Source of the DNA: Termitomyces sp. T153
Lineage: Eukaryota; Basidiomycota; Agaricomycetes; Agaricales; Lyophyllaceae
Reading direction: 5' to 3'
Length of the DNA: 64,000 bases
Assembly: GCA_018296165.2 (NCBI GenBank)
Contig: JACKQL020000010.1
Location: forward strand, 1-64,000
The position numbers were made by a program, and so were the translations under genes. The notes below the pieces were generated by a model. That model was not told the origin of the DNA and did no database searches. It worked only from the letters and a program-made list of their open reading frames with translations. Each line of letters opens with the position of its first letter. The stretch's first letter is position 1. Positions 34,501-45,784 of the stretch are shown piece after piece.

Positions 34501-34650
34501 GCCTGCCTCCGCAAGCGTCTCCGGTGTTGCGATGAATTCGGGATGTGGTGGATGCGACCATTTTACAGATACGAAGGAAGACGATTTAGCGGGATTTTTG
34601 ACGCGTTTGGGTTTTGCAAAGGAATCAATTCTGTTCTGGAGGCATTCCAT
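31592..34650 (-). CDS. BIR1: Survivin/Bir1 homologue, chromosomal passenger complex
   Basis: Exon 1 starts at the ATG at 34650 (MECLQNRIDSF) and ends at 34319. It encodes a BIR repeat: ETLAEAGFYFNPS, CFVCDKQLAYW, EDDPFDIHWAKC. Two short exons (about 34140-34260 and 33970-34085) encode a second BIR (MARAGFVFTP, CLYCNVALSGWEASDDPL), completed by EEHRKRQKVSC in the long last exon (stop at 31592). A disordered Lys/Ser/Glu-rich region of about 650 residues follows, including four RSTRGRPP-like repeats. The C-terminal helix (ELDMTVEEWIRYQMEMEYDK) matches the segment through which survivin-type proteins join INCENP and borealin. The role is targeting Aurora B to centromeres. Two BIRs and a long tail are typical of yeast Bir1. 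It shares a 78-bp promoter with WAPL. Confidence 0.9.
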
Positions 34651-34728
34651 GGATGGTGGTTGGTCTCAGCACGATATTGTCACGCGTTTTGTCACGATGT
34701 CACTCAAACCTCAATCTCTCACTCGACG
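34651..34728. promoter_or_regulatory. 78-bp bidirectional promoter with an MCB-type box
   Basis: Only 78 bp separate the BIR1 start codon (minus) from the WAPL start codon (plus). ACGCGT, the MluI cell-cycle box bound by MBF-type factors in fungi, lies at 34682-34687. A second ACGCGT lies at 34601-34606, inside BIR1 exon 1. Joint G1/S control of both genes is an inference. Confidence 0.5.
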
Positions 34729-37574
34729 ATGTTGACGAGCCAATACAACGCTCGGACGTATGGCAGAAAAGGGTCTGCGAAGAGAAAGCAGTCTATTGAC
34801 TCCAGCATCGAGCCCAGGAAGCGGCGGAGGACGTCGACAGAGCCAGAGGAGCCGACGGACAACGACGAGGGACCGTCGACGCCGAGACGAGCGACGGCGA
34901 CAATTGCACGCGACTTATCGGATATTTTCCAGTCGTGCTCGCCCAAGAGATTTCCAGCGACAACGCCCACAAAACTCGCACGTCGCATGCTCGCGCGCTC
35001 AAAGACTGAGTCGTCCATTGCCAGTGACAGTTCTGTGGGCACCACCTTAGAACGCATCCCATCTATGCCCAGTCTCTCCTCATCGTCTCCTCCAAACCCT
35101 CCAACTCCTTCAAGCGCCCTTGTCCGTCCTCCTGCAGTCCCCCTGCCCACCAAGACCAACACTCGGACATACGCAGGCAAATCGCGCTCTTTCCTTGTAG
35201 CTATCCCAGCATCATCTCTCGACCCTCTCGCTGCAGACGACAATGATGACGAATTCTCTACTCGTGAATCATACGCGTCTTTGCGCTCCCGTTGGGGAGT
35301 TGACAATTCCGAAGATGATCCATATCCGGCCAACATATCTCCAGCTCGTTCTGAGTCTACCTCTACACCGGGCGGTACACCCACCAAGGCCAAGGGAAAG
35401 GCTAGAGCGCAGCAAGAGGCGCTATTCCGTGCCAAGATATCTTTACCCAACGGGATGATGAATCCTCTCAAGAGTATCACTGAGCTTCGGAGTAAGGGAG
35501 AAAGCCGACGTTTCCTCGACGAGGTTGGCTATCTTTTCGAGGGCATGGACCCCTCGGTTGGAGTTGGTCTTAGAAGGGCCAGGTGCGTTTTTTTTACCAC
35601 TTATGTCGGCACACACATGTAGACCGCCCTCCCAGCGCTCTGGAAATAGTTACAAAACTCTGCGACCCCGAGTTTGCTCGAAAGGCAAAGGCCGCTGATT
35701 TCTTCAGCAGAACTTGGGATGTATTTGCAGATGGAGGAGCTGGGAAGGGCGAAGACAAGGTGTGCTATATTTGCATAGTCAATCGTTATCCACCCCAATA
35801 CCACTACAGATATTGGACACGCTTCTTGTCTTTTTTGTTGCCTTTGTTGCCCAAGACCCTTCTTCCCTTCGAGATCTTGCGCAGCGCCTCCCTTCCACCA
35901 CGTCGTTGCACTCCGCCGCAGAATCCAGTAAAGTCGACTCTGTCCAGCGTAGTCCATCAATGACCATGGTGGACACCCTTTTCTTACTCCTTGATGTACC
36001 CTCAGATCCTCTCGCCCTTATTTCTTCATCTTCACCCGATAAAAAAGGGGGAAATGAAGTCGAGCTCAAGAAACTTGGGGTCGGAAAGAAGGATCGTGGC
36101 ATGGTTCGTATATATTATACTCTTACATTTACGCAGTCTGATGTATATCAATCGCAGTTTCAGACAATCCACGATACCATCGTCAACAAGTCCTCCTTAT
36201 TTCCCTCCAACACGCAGGTCAGTCCTATTTCAATCCCAATTACGACCCCTTTCCTGACATTCTGTCAGATTTCCGTGCCTCTTCTCATCCTCCACACCTT
36301 ACAGACTCTCCCACCTGCTCTCATCCCACCCCGCTACCTCCCTGCTCTCCTCGGATCTCTGCGCCACGCTCTCTCCCCCATCCTCTCGCCCTCCCTTAAT
36401 TCAACCCCCCTCGCCTGGCCTGATGCTGCGCGCACCATACCATTCGAGAGCATTCACTGTGCCCTCCGGTTGCTCGATGTTTATCTTTTGGGACAATGGG
36501 GCACTGCCATCGTGGAACTGTCCACAGACGAAGAGGAGCCACAGCAGGTGGAGAAAGCGAATGAGGCTGAGGTCGAGAAGGCGAGGGAGGAGTGGCTTGC
36601 AGAGGGGCTTATTGCGTTGGGAGTGTGTGCGGAGCTCGACGGTGGTGGTATGTTTATTTGTTTTGAGTCTACTGGAGTGGTATCTTATGGAATCGCGTTG
36701 ATTTACATAGCGTCCGCACGTAACTGCATGCAGGTTACGTTCCGCGTGCTTGTGAGCCTTACGCACTCAGATGAAGCGTGGGGGCGTAAAGTTGTCGAGT
36801 CTGAATGTGCACTCGGTTTCATTTTAAGAGTGATTGCTGGTTTCCAATCAAGTGGAGTAGACGTTGTGAAGAAGGAAGAAGAGTCGCAAGTTCGACTTGG
36901 AAACGGGAGGGGGAAGATGAAAGTGGCAGAATTAAAGGATGGTAATTCTGAGCGTTTCACGCATGCTTTAGACACGCTCTGTCTAGCCCTTGGGCTCCTT
37001 ACCAACTTGGTACAAGTCTTTGATGAAGTCAAAGATACTCTCCGCGAGTTCCGTGCGTTCTCCTTTATATCTTCCATTCGAATCCAATATGAATCGACAC
37101 ATTGACATAATCCTAGGTATTGACCCAACCTGTAAGCTCAGAAAACGCGCCTGCATTCGAAGTTGTACTTGTCTACATCCCACCAACGCTCTTGACATCC
37201 TCATTGCTCTGTACAAATACCAGATCTCCCCTTCTCCTTCCCCTCCCGTAGTTATCAAACCCGACCTCCCCACAATGGACAACGGACCATTGAAACCCCA
37301 CCTCAAACCCGACCCAGACCTAGACCCACCAGAGTTTGATGCCGACACCGACTCTGACGCGCTTTTCCTGCGCGGACACCTCGCAGTCCTCTTTGGGCTG
37401 CTCATTCAAGGTTCCTCCGCGAACAAGGCGCACATTCTCAGCGCCATTGATGGCTCAGAGAAGCTGGTTGAGCATGCGCGTGATTTTGCGGCGTTTTATG
37501 ATGCGTTTGGTGGCGAGACGGAGGGGCGCGTGGCCAAGGAGGTCGTTGTGTTTTTGGAGAGCCTTAAGACATGA
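34729..37574 (+). CDS. WAPL: WAPL/Wpl1 cohesin-release factor
   Basis: The start is the ATG at 34729 (MLTSQYNARTYGRK). The N terminus is basic and disordered, with a repeat of the RTYxxK/RTYAGK motif. The conserved WAPL region begins at about 35470 (SITELRSKGESRRFLDEVGY) and continues across an intron (35588-35630 region; donor after GGGCCAG, acceptor CCCAG) into SALEIVTKLCDPEFARKAKA and DTLLVFFVAFVAQDPSSLRD. Further helices extend through 36250-37040, and the final exon ends with FLRGHLAVLFGLLIQGS at a TGA at 37572-37574. Several short introns interrupt it; inner boundaries are approximate. By family it opens the cohesin ring together with Pds5. It diverges from BIR1, another sister-chromatid factor. 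Confidence 0.85.
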
Positions 37575-37979
37575 GTGTTTGTGATTTCATCTTGATGGTA
37601 GAGAGTTTTTCCATTCAGGTTTTGCATGTATGTATCTTATGATTGGGACGTAATCGTGTATTGATACAGCTACTTATTTCCAATCATTATGTCGATGGAT
37701 TGACCTGAGTCTCAGCTCAGAGCCTACAAGCAAGCTATATCATCAGAAGAACTTGTGGAAGGTTTCCTTCCTTAGGCGTTCCGCTTAGTAAGATAGAAGA
37801 ATCGGGAAGCTGTATTCTGTCACGGCAACTCAATGAGGCGCGTGGAGATCAGGTATTTCACCCAGGCTTGTTCTAAGCTTCTTGTTATAAGCCATCCAAT
37901 ATCAATATCAGATTTCACGTACTCGCTCAATACTAATGAACAGCATTGCTGACCCCTCCGGAATCCCAACTGTATTTCA
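37575..37979. other. Intergenic spacer after WAPL
   Basis: AT-richer sequence with the probable WAPL 3' UTR. No gene, RNA or repeat recognised. Confidence 0.4.
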
Positions 37980-38212
37980 ATTGGAATTGGTCCGTGAGCT
38001 AGCAAAAGCAAGGTAAGGCGAGCTTGGAAAAGACTGAATATTATCGTAGATATCGTAGAACTAGGCACCGCGGGACCATTGCATGACGAGTGTCAGCGAC
38101 TTGGAAAGAAGCCACATACGAGCCACATATGCAATCGATGGACAACTTGACCTCCTTCGACACCTTGGCAATTTGTCTGGCGAACTCCTGCATCACACGC
38201 AGTGGAGCTACA
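37980..38212 (-). pseudogene. Duplicated fragment of the MTR4 3' end
   Basis: Closely matches 38663-38910 about 690 bp further on, part of the last coding exons of MTR4 including intron sequence (GTGAGCTAGCAAAA, AAGGCGAGCTTGGAAAAG, GGCAATTTGTCTGGCGAACTC). In the copy the frame MQWSRGA runs straight into a stop, and other frames are shifted. It is a broken tandem duplicate. Genomic duplication is favoured over retroposition because intronic sequence is copied as well. Confidence 0.8.
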
Positions 38213-38494
38213 ATCAGAGTGAACTGTTTTTGCATCGTGGTCAAGTTCTGTGCAACCTAGGCGCAGCTGTGTTGAAAAATTTGATCTGAAGGAAGTAAGT
38301 GGAGTACAGGGACTCGAACTCCCGGCGCAATCATAGGTAGGAAAAATAGTTACATTGATGTTAATAACAAACCACTAGACAATATAACCGTCACCATCTA
38401 ATGTACCTACCTAACTCATCTATAGAGAGGCAGCCTTAGATATACAATTGTCTATCTTTCCTGAGAAGCAGTTTCCGGAATCGTTAACCTGAAG

Positions 38495-41400
38495 TTAAAG
38501 ATGAAGAGATGAGCAAAAAATGACAGAATTTGGGCGTTCAAGCAATTCAGATGCTCTTTCAAACTTTGACTTTAATTCTTCGTTACCCATGACATCGGCT
38601 GCATGGCCTAATTGGCGCAAGAGCTCTGCAAGACGGCGAAAACCTCTGATGAGGTCACCTTCGAATTGATCCGTGAGCTAGCAAAAACAGGGTAAGGCGA
38701 GCTTGGAAAAGATCAGATAACTGCTGTTGTCATACCCTGCATATATTGTCGAACGAGGCACCGCGGCACCATTGCATGACAGGCTCCATCAGTTCGACTT
38801 TGAAAGAAGTCACATATTGATTTTCATCGATGGACAACTTAGCCTCCTTCGATATCTTGGCAATTTGTCTGGCGAACTCTTGCATTACTCGCAGTGGAGC
38901 TTGAAGAGCTTCGTTCAGTTTTGTTAGCCGATCGCTCTAGAGTACAGAAAGAGTCATGCATTCAAACACAAGATATGATATTTCGTCGTACCTTTGCAAC
39001 GAAAATAAAACAACTCAAAAGTGCAGCGCATTGTTCTGGTGACAGAGGATTGAACACGCCATTGAAAATCAGCTCTGTGAGAAGTAATTCATCCCCTGAA
39101 CTGATTTCGCTGGCAACCCTGCCTTTTAGATCAATGGTGTCAAACGGTGTAATGAAACCTAAGCGGCGCAGAACTCGTTTACGAGACTTCAGCTCTTCCA
39201 GTCGCAGAACGTCTTTCATGATCTGAATCTGCTTCTTCAGAGACCGGATGCGTTCAGCACTTTCTTGTTTTTTCAGATAAAGAGTCAATAATTCGGAGAG
39301 GCGTGGATTCCGATGCATTGGGTTGGAAAAAAGTTTGGATTCCAGCCCTCGAAGTTTCTTTCCGTTATATCGTCAGCCAGAATTGAGAACTTGAAAGAAT
39401 TCTGACCTCAATTAGCTCTAGAAACATAACATCATTTATTCCCATGTTTTCGATTGGGTCCAAAAGAGTGATCCCATCCGGTAAACGACGTTGGATTTCT
39501 AAGACTGATTTCCAGACTGTTCCACGAGATGCGGCTGACTGCAAATCCTGTGGAAGGAATATGCGAAGGTGGCTGATACCTTCAATTGCAGCCAAGAGTG
39601 TGGGAACAATCAAAGAAACACCTCTTTGACCGTGGGCGCACGGTTGCACCCCATTAGGTATAGTTTTTACATACTCTTGGTCTTTGGAAATTGTGCTACT
39701 TGAGGCACAGTTCAACAATACATCAAGGACATATTGTTCGTGCGGAGGAAACACTCGGACATCGGAACGATTCTGTGCGAAATCTTATTGAATGTTGAGA
39801 ACTGAAAAAGCAAGATACTCACACTTGCTGACATCCGTCTCTGACAATTGACTATCACGCCCCATCCGAAATCGAGCTTTTGGTACTTGATCCTGACCAG
39901 TCTACCAGGTTGGAGGAACGGAATAGAGTGTGTAGGATGAGTGACAACTGCTCGGAAGGCTGTCGTTATCCGGTCGAGTTGTTGTTGGATGTTGTAATAG
40001 TCAGCAACTTGGTGTTCGTCCGGGACGAAGATTGCTGCGTGTGCATTCACCACACTCTCCAGATCTAACCAAAAATCAATGCATGAAAAGCAAGAATATT
40101 ATAAGTATACCAGTTTCCAAAAATGGAATGCCAGCGCTGCTCTGGTATTGAGAGAAGCAACGTTGGAGCATATACTCAGGACTGACACCTTCGACCTTCA
40201 TCAGGTTCAGTATCATGTTGTAACCAAGATGGAAGGCCGAATTCAGTCTGTCAGGCTCTCCTTTGACCATTGCCTTGGCCGCTGCTGGATCAAGTTTCTC
40301 ATCACACATCATAATTACCACACCACGATCATCCAGGCCACGCCGCCCCGCACGTCCGGACATCTGGATGTATTCTCCCGAAGAGATATTTCTGAATTCA
40401 CGACCATCGAACTTCCTCGTAGAGGTGAATACCACGGTTTTTGCGGGCATGTTGAGGCCGATTGAAAAGGTTTCTGTTGCAAACAGGACTTTGAGAAGAC
40501 CATCTTGGAAAAGAATTTCAACTACTTCCTTAAGGATGGGAAGGAGACCGCCATGGTGAATGCCAATTCCGCGACGGAGAAGAGGAAGAAGATTGGTAAT
40601 TTGAGGAAGTTGACATTCTTCATTCGGGAGTATAGCCAGTGCATTTTTGAAAATCACGGTCACAGCATCGCATTCGTCAGGCGAGTTGTAGCTAGTTTTG
40701 TCCAAATCGAGTGCTAGCCTTTCGCATTCTCGCTTGCTAAATGCAAATACAATTGTGGGATTGTGATTTCTTTCTTTGATGGTGTGCATGACCTTTGAAA
40801 TGTCGGAGTGACCTGCGCATACAATAAAGATAAGGAATTACAGAGCTAACAACGTGACCCTCACTATTGCGTTTAGTGCTACTCCCTGTTTTGCCTCTCT
40901 TTTCCAGGCCACTTTTCGGATCTGCTCGGTCTTGTCTATGACCATCTTGCATTTTAGACATCGCTTTAGTGAAGCTTTCCTCTCGAAACTCTCCCTTCTC
41001 ATTGACCACTAGATAGATCCCGTCATCGCCAGCGGGGAAAAGATAATGCAGCAATGGAGTTGGCCTGAACTCGGTGTAGACAACATGACACGGCTGTTCA
41101 TGCAACTTGCATATCCATTCCGCAAATTGTACAGCATTTGGAATGGTGGCGGAAAGGAAGATACATCGAACAGCATGGGGAAGAAGAATAATGGTTTCTT
41201 CCCAAACAACACCTCTTTCCTTGTCTCGCATGTAATGTATTTCATCGAAGATGACCCATGCAACTTCGCGTACAATCTCGGAGCCACGATATAACATAGA
41301 TCGTAGGATCTACACCAAATTATAGCTTTTAGAATACAATACAGAGACCACGCACCTCTGTGGTCATGACAAGGCATGTTGCAGATGGATTGATTATCAC

Positions 41401-42134
41401 GTCGCCTGTCATAAGCCCTACGTCCCCAAACTCCCTGGCAAACTCTCGATACTTTTGGTTGCTCAAGGCCTACAAACAGGATTGTCATCAGCGCGAAAAA
41501 AGGATAAAGGAGTGATAAAACAATAACTTTGATTGGGCTGGTGTAAATTACCCTTTGTCTCCTGTTCAAACACTGAGCGATAGCGTATTCAGCGATGACC
41601 GTTTTCCCAGCGCTTGTATGCGCCGAAACCAGGACACTTTCATTTCTTTGTATAGCGAATATGGCTATCTTCTGGAAAGGATCCAACTCAAACTTGTATT
41701 CTCGGTCAAACTTGGTTGGTGGTATGTGCTCGGTGATCGGGATATAAGGATACCCTGTTGGAACAGTGACTTGGTGGCGAACCTATGGCTAGATAAGCTT
41801 GAGAAGGAACATAATCCGAACACCAGGCGTACTTGATACTTTGATTCCACTTGTCTTTCAATATTTGCAGGGTATTCCAATCCTGCACTTGATGGGATTT
41901 TGCGTTTGGCCTCGGTCTCAAATATATCGGTGACCGTCGAGGACGACATCATAATAGATATGGGATAAACAGAATTTTCAATTGATCCCTGTTTGAGAAC
42001 GCCATGAGAGTTATCCTGCATCGAAGTAGCAACGAGGTCATTGCGTGCGGCGGCATCTGGTTGTAGCGGATGCACTTCATAGTTGCCGTTGTCGGCATTC
42101 TGATGCAAGAACGAAAACAGTCCAGTAGCGTCCA
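38495..42134 (-). CDS. MTR4: Mtr4-type DExH RNA helicase, nuclear exosome cofactor
   Basis: The start is the ATG at 42134 ([13 protein letters not shown]) and the stop is TAA at 38495-38497, with many short introns. The N-terminal linker leads to [20 protein letters not shown]. Helicase motifs: I AHTSAGKT, Ia [16 protein letters not shown] (across an intron), II DEIH, III SATIPN, then the RecA2 part with [32 protein letters not shown] and [10 protein letters not shown]. An arch/KOW insertion ([20 protein letters not shown]) and a DSHCT C-terminal domain ([35 protein letters not shown]) follow, ending SSLHL, close to the SLYL C terminus of Mtr4 proteins. It unwinds RNA for the nuclear exosome, as part of [26 protein letters not shown] separates it from Ski2, which lacks this exact form. 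Confidence 0.9.
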
Positions 42135-42761
42135 TTCGAAATGTAGAAAAAGATACTTCAACAGGGCAACTTTCACAAATTTCAGTGTGACAGGAGGTGT
42201 AAGTGACATTGTGACCCAACCTCTCCCTATTCAGTCAGGTCTTTCAATTTCATCAACTCAATGCTGAGATCCAGACCTAAGAGGTTATGCATTAGCATCC
42301 TTTTCTACAGACATGTGTTGTTAGAGTACCTCAATAGAGCAACCAAGATAGTCAGATAAATCAAGCTTTTCAACCTATCTCCCTTGCCAACTTGGGTCCT
42401 TGATTTCCTTCAATCATTGTTCCTTGCATCTGTCAATGCCTTCTCTACCCCCTTCCCAGAAATGTAGGCTTGACTGGCAAACATCTGGTAAGTAGGCATA
42501 CAGGTGGTTCTGGTGGCCCAGAGCAGTGGCATTCAGGTAGTGAGACTGGTCAATCAGGGTGAGGGTAGTTCACAGAGTGACATTGTCAGGGGATGTCCCA
42601 CTTGGTTCCCCTTCTCCTTCTCTAGTTCTTGTCAGATTTCCCCCACTATAGTTTTCCTTCATTCTCCTTCCTTTTCCCTATCTATTGGTCCTAGTTTCAG
42701 CCCTCACGCTGCACTGGTTTTCTGTCAATAATCTATAATATATGGGACGACTCCTGGGAAA
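42135..42761. other. Intergenic region between MTR4 and element A2
   Basis: Contains the MTR4 promoter at its left end. The right part (about 42390-42761) is CpG-poor like old repeat sequence. A TGTCAGGGGATGTCC at about 42589 is weakly like the start of the family-B LTR, but the match fades quickly. No gene seen. Confidence 0.4.
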
Positions 42762-42766
42762 GTGGC
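42762..42766. repeat. Left target-site duplication of A2 (GTGGC)
   Basis: GTGGC directly precedes the TGTCA end of the left LTR and is repeated as GTGGC at 48682-48686, directly after the right LTR. Five base pairs is usual for Ty3/gypsy integrases. Confidence 0.9.
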
Positions 42767-43753
42767 TGTCACGACCCGCTCCCTAGATCCCTAGACACGG
42801 CCCCCAACCCCTCCCGATAACTCCCCGGAACCCCGCCCACACTTTCGACGCCACACTGGGCAACTCCGACGCTTCTCCGGCAAACCCCGACGGCAACTCC
42901 CTATCCGTAGCCATCAACACCCCCTTGAAACCTTCCCCCACCGTTCCTGGACACGTCATACGTCCCCGACCCCCTACCCTAGTTCACCCAACCCATCCCG
43001 GAGTGCCACGACGCCCCGGAGCGGCCGCGCCCCCAACTGATCCCATCAGAATACCGCCGCGGCCCGAACTTGGGTTGTACCCGACACCCGTCGACTCAGC
43101 ACAGCCCCGTCGACCCCCGCCATCACATCCGCCGCCCTTGGAGGCACCCAGTAGTTGGTATATAAGTCATAGAATGACTCCTCGAACCCTAGTCTTGATA
43201 TTACATTTTACCGGTTTCCTATGTTTTGTCTCTCGTCTCGTCTGTATTTCTGTTCCTAGGTTTCGAATCTATCTTTTCTCAGTCTCGTCTCGTCTCCGTC
43301 TCGTCTCGACTGTACATATTTCCTTTGTTCCCCTGAAGTTCCCTTGCTCCCTACATCAGTACGAACTCCGCGCACGCGCCACGACCTGAACATTCCTAAC
43401 GACAACCCCGGGCCTCACTACCCGCTCACCCCGGAACCCATCAAGCCCCGGTAATCCCCTATCCAACCGACCCCGCCCCCCCAACAGCCGAGAAGCCTCC
43501 ACCTACCCCGCAATCCCCTTGTGCGTCCGCTAACGAGCTCCGACACCCACCCCGGGTCAACGACCAGTACCTCCGGTCTTAGACCCCTCTGAATCACTCC
43601 GGACCTACTCGGGCCGCTATCCCTAGGGGCCCCTCGCAAGCCTTCCCCACCTCCGCTCCAACCCCGGGCGCCTGGTTATAAACGCAGGACATCGCGTCCG
43701 CCTAGTAAGGACTCGCCAGTGTACTGAGCCACCGTCGTCAGCGGAACCTGACA
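42767..43753 (+). repeat. 5' LTR of A2
   Basis: Bounded by TGTCA and TGACA, 987 bp like A1. Sense TATATAAG lies at 43160-43167 and the predicted transcript start AGTCTTGATATTA at 43191-43203. Downstream (43220-43315) is a pyrimidine tract of repeated TCTCG units. Confidence 0.95.
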
Positions 43754-43766
43754 TAATATCAAGACT
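43754..43766 (+). other. Primer-binding site of A2
   Basis: TAATATCAAGACT follows the LTR directly and is fully complementary to the 13 nt at 43191-43203, as in A1. Confidence 0.85.
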
Positions 43767-43785
43767 ACCCCTTACCCCGTTCTCG

Positions 43786-44226
43786 ATGTCTGCGTTCAAC
43801 CCCGCGTACAACCCAGTCGGTTACCCAACCGACGCCTACGGCCGGCCCATATTGGAAAATTCCTACGCCCCATTCTACCTGGGCCCCTTCACGGACCAAT
43901 ACGTGCCCCGTCACTGGACCCCTGACCCCAACCAGGTGTTCTACGCCCCCTCCATCAGCCAGGGAATACCCCCGGGCTGGCGCCGCCCTCCCGCATTCCA
44001 CGCCGATGGCAACAACCCCCGTATCAACCCCAGAGGATACTCCGCAGCACCCCCCAACCCCGCCTACCTTCCCCCCGCCCATTACTATGTGTATCCAATC
44101 CCCGCTGCAGCCCCAGCCCCTCCGGAAGCTACGGATAACTATTCCCCACCCCGCCCACCATTCGCCGTTCAAACCCCTTCTTCAACCAGCACGACCCCCG
44201 CAACAACCCCGACGAGTCGAGCGTAG
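43786..44226 (+). pseudogene. Truncated gag of A2
   Basis: The first ~129 residues match A1 Gag ([20 protein letters not shown] onward). At the deletion junction (44173-44178) translation enters pol sequence out of frame and stops after about 17 foreign residues. The capsid core and zinc knuckle are lost. Confidence 0.92.
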
Positions 44227-45554
44227 ACAACCCCTTTTCGCTATCCCCGGACCACCGCCTGCTGCTCCGAAGTGGACGAATCTACGCCCCGGACCACAAG
44301 TCCATTCGCCTCGACATACTCTGGCAGCACCACGATCACAAGCTCCGGGGGCACCCAGGAATTCGTAAGACCCTTCAACTCATCTCCCGGACTTATTTTT
44401 GGCCAGGAATGAAGAAGGACGTCACGCGATACGTGAGGGCCTGCGAGCCCTGCCTACGGGCCAAAGTCCCCCGCCATCGCCCCCACGGACTACTGAAACC
44501 CCTCCCCGTTGGTCGCCGCCCCTGGTCTTCGATATCGATGGATCATATCGTCGAACTCCCCGATTCCGAAGGTTTCGACGCAATCCTCGTCGTCGTCTGC
44601 CGCCTTACCAAGCAAGCCCTCTTTATTCCCTGCCACACCACTGACACCGCCCCGGATTTCGCCAAACTATTTTTAGAACACGTATTCTCCAAACACGGGC
44701 TTCCCGACGACATCGTCTCCGACCGTGGGCCCCTATTCGTGTCTCATTTCTGGAAATCGCTGTGCAAGGCGCTCGAGATCAAGACCAGCCTCTCTACCGC
44801 CTATCACCCGGAAACCGACGGGCAAACCGAGCGCGTAAACCAGATGTTAGAACAGTACCTTCGCCTCTACGTTAACTATTTACAGAACGACTGGCGCGCG
44901 GAGCTCCCCCTCGCCGAATTCACCTACAACAACACGCCTCATTCCGCCACCGGAGTTTCCCCCTTTTACGCCAACAAGGGCTACAATCCCCGACTCACAC
45001 TGTCCCTCAAGGACATCCCCTCCCACGTTGCCCACGAAGTCGCCGAGGACCTCCGGTCCCTCCACCAATTCCTCCGGGACGAGATCGACACCGCCAACCA
45101 AGCCTACTCCAAGCATGCCGACGCCCGCCGCCAGCCGACCCCCGACTGGCCCCCCGGCACCTTGGTCTGGCTCGACCGACGAAATCTTAAGACCCGGAGG
45201 CCCTCTATCAAACTCGACCACAAACGCCTCGGTCCATTCAAGATCCTCCGGAAGGTCTCCACCCACGCTTACAAACTCGACCTGCCTCCGGGTCTAAAGG
45301 GTCTCCACCCTGTATTCCACGTTCGACTCCTTGAAAGGCACGCTCCAGACCCCTTCCCCGGCCAACACCCCAGCCGACCACCCCCCGTCGAAGTCGAGGA
45401 CGAGTACCACTACGAGGTCGACGAGATCCTCGACTCCCGGTACGGGCCTGAGGACGATACGTGGGAGCCCCGAAGGAACCTCAACAGAGCCCCCGACGAA
45501 ATCCGGGACTTCCACCGACGGAATCCCGCCAAGCCCCGGAACCCCCGGGACTGA
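44179..45554 (+). pseudogene. Pol remnant of A2: integrase with broken chromodomain
   Basis: Begins at the deletion junction with the pre-integrase region, then an HHCC zinc domain, a complete D,D35E core ([27 protein letters not shown]) and the GPF/Y-like segment. The longest ATG-started frame is 44409-45554 (381 aa), beginning within the HHCC domain. A 42-bp deletion joins EILDSR to [10 protein letters not shown], removing the hydrophobic core of the chromodomain. It has no start codon of its own in a normal position, so it is unlikely to be expressed as integrase. Confidence 0.9.
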
Positions 45555-45784
45555 CCCAACACAGATGGCAATAGTGGGCGTAACCCCCGCCTCTGGGTTC
45601 ACCAGGGATTCAACTCCCACCAATACTCTCCTACGTGTTTCCGCTTGTTCCTCTCCTTGCTCTATCTGAAACTCCCCACACTCAGCGGAAGGCCCAACGA
45701 CTGTATAAGAACAAGTAGTGTACACGTATATACTCGAACAAGAAAGGGGCACGGAACAAGTCGGCAACGGGGTCCGAATTCCCC

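Noticed and set aside
42587..42720. Possible start of a family-B LTR (TGTCAGGGGATG...)
   Set aside because: Similarity to 12060 onward is limited to about a dozen bases and fades.
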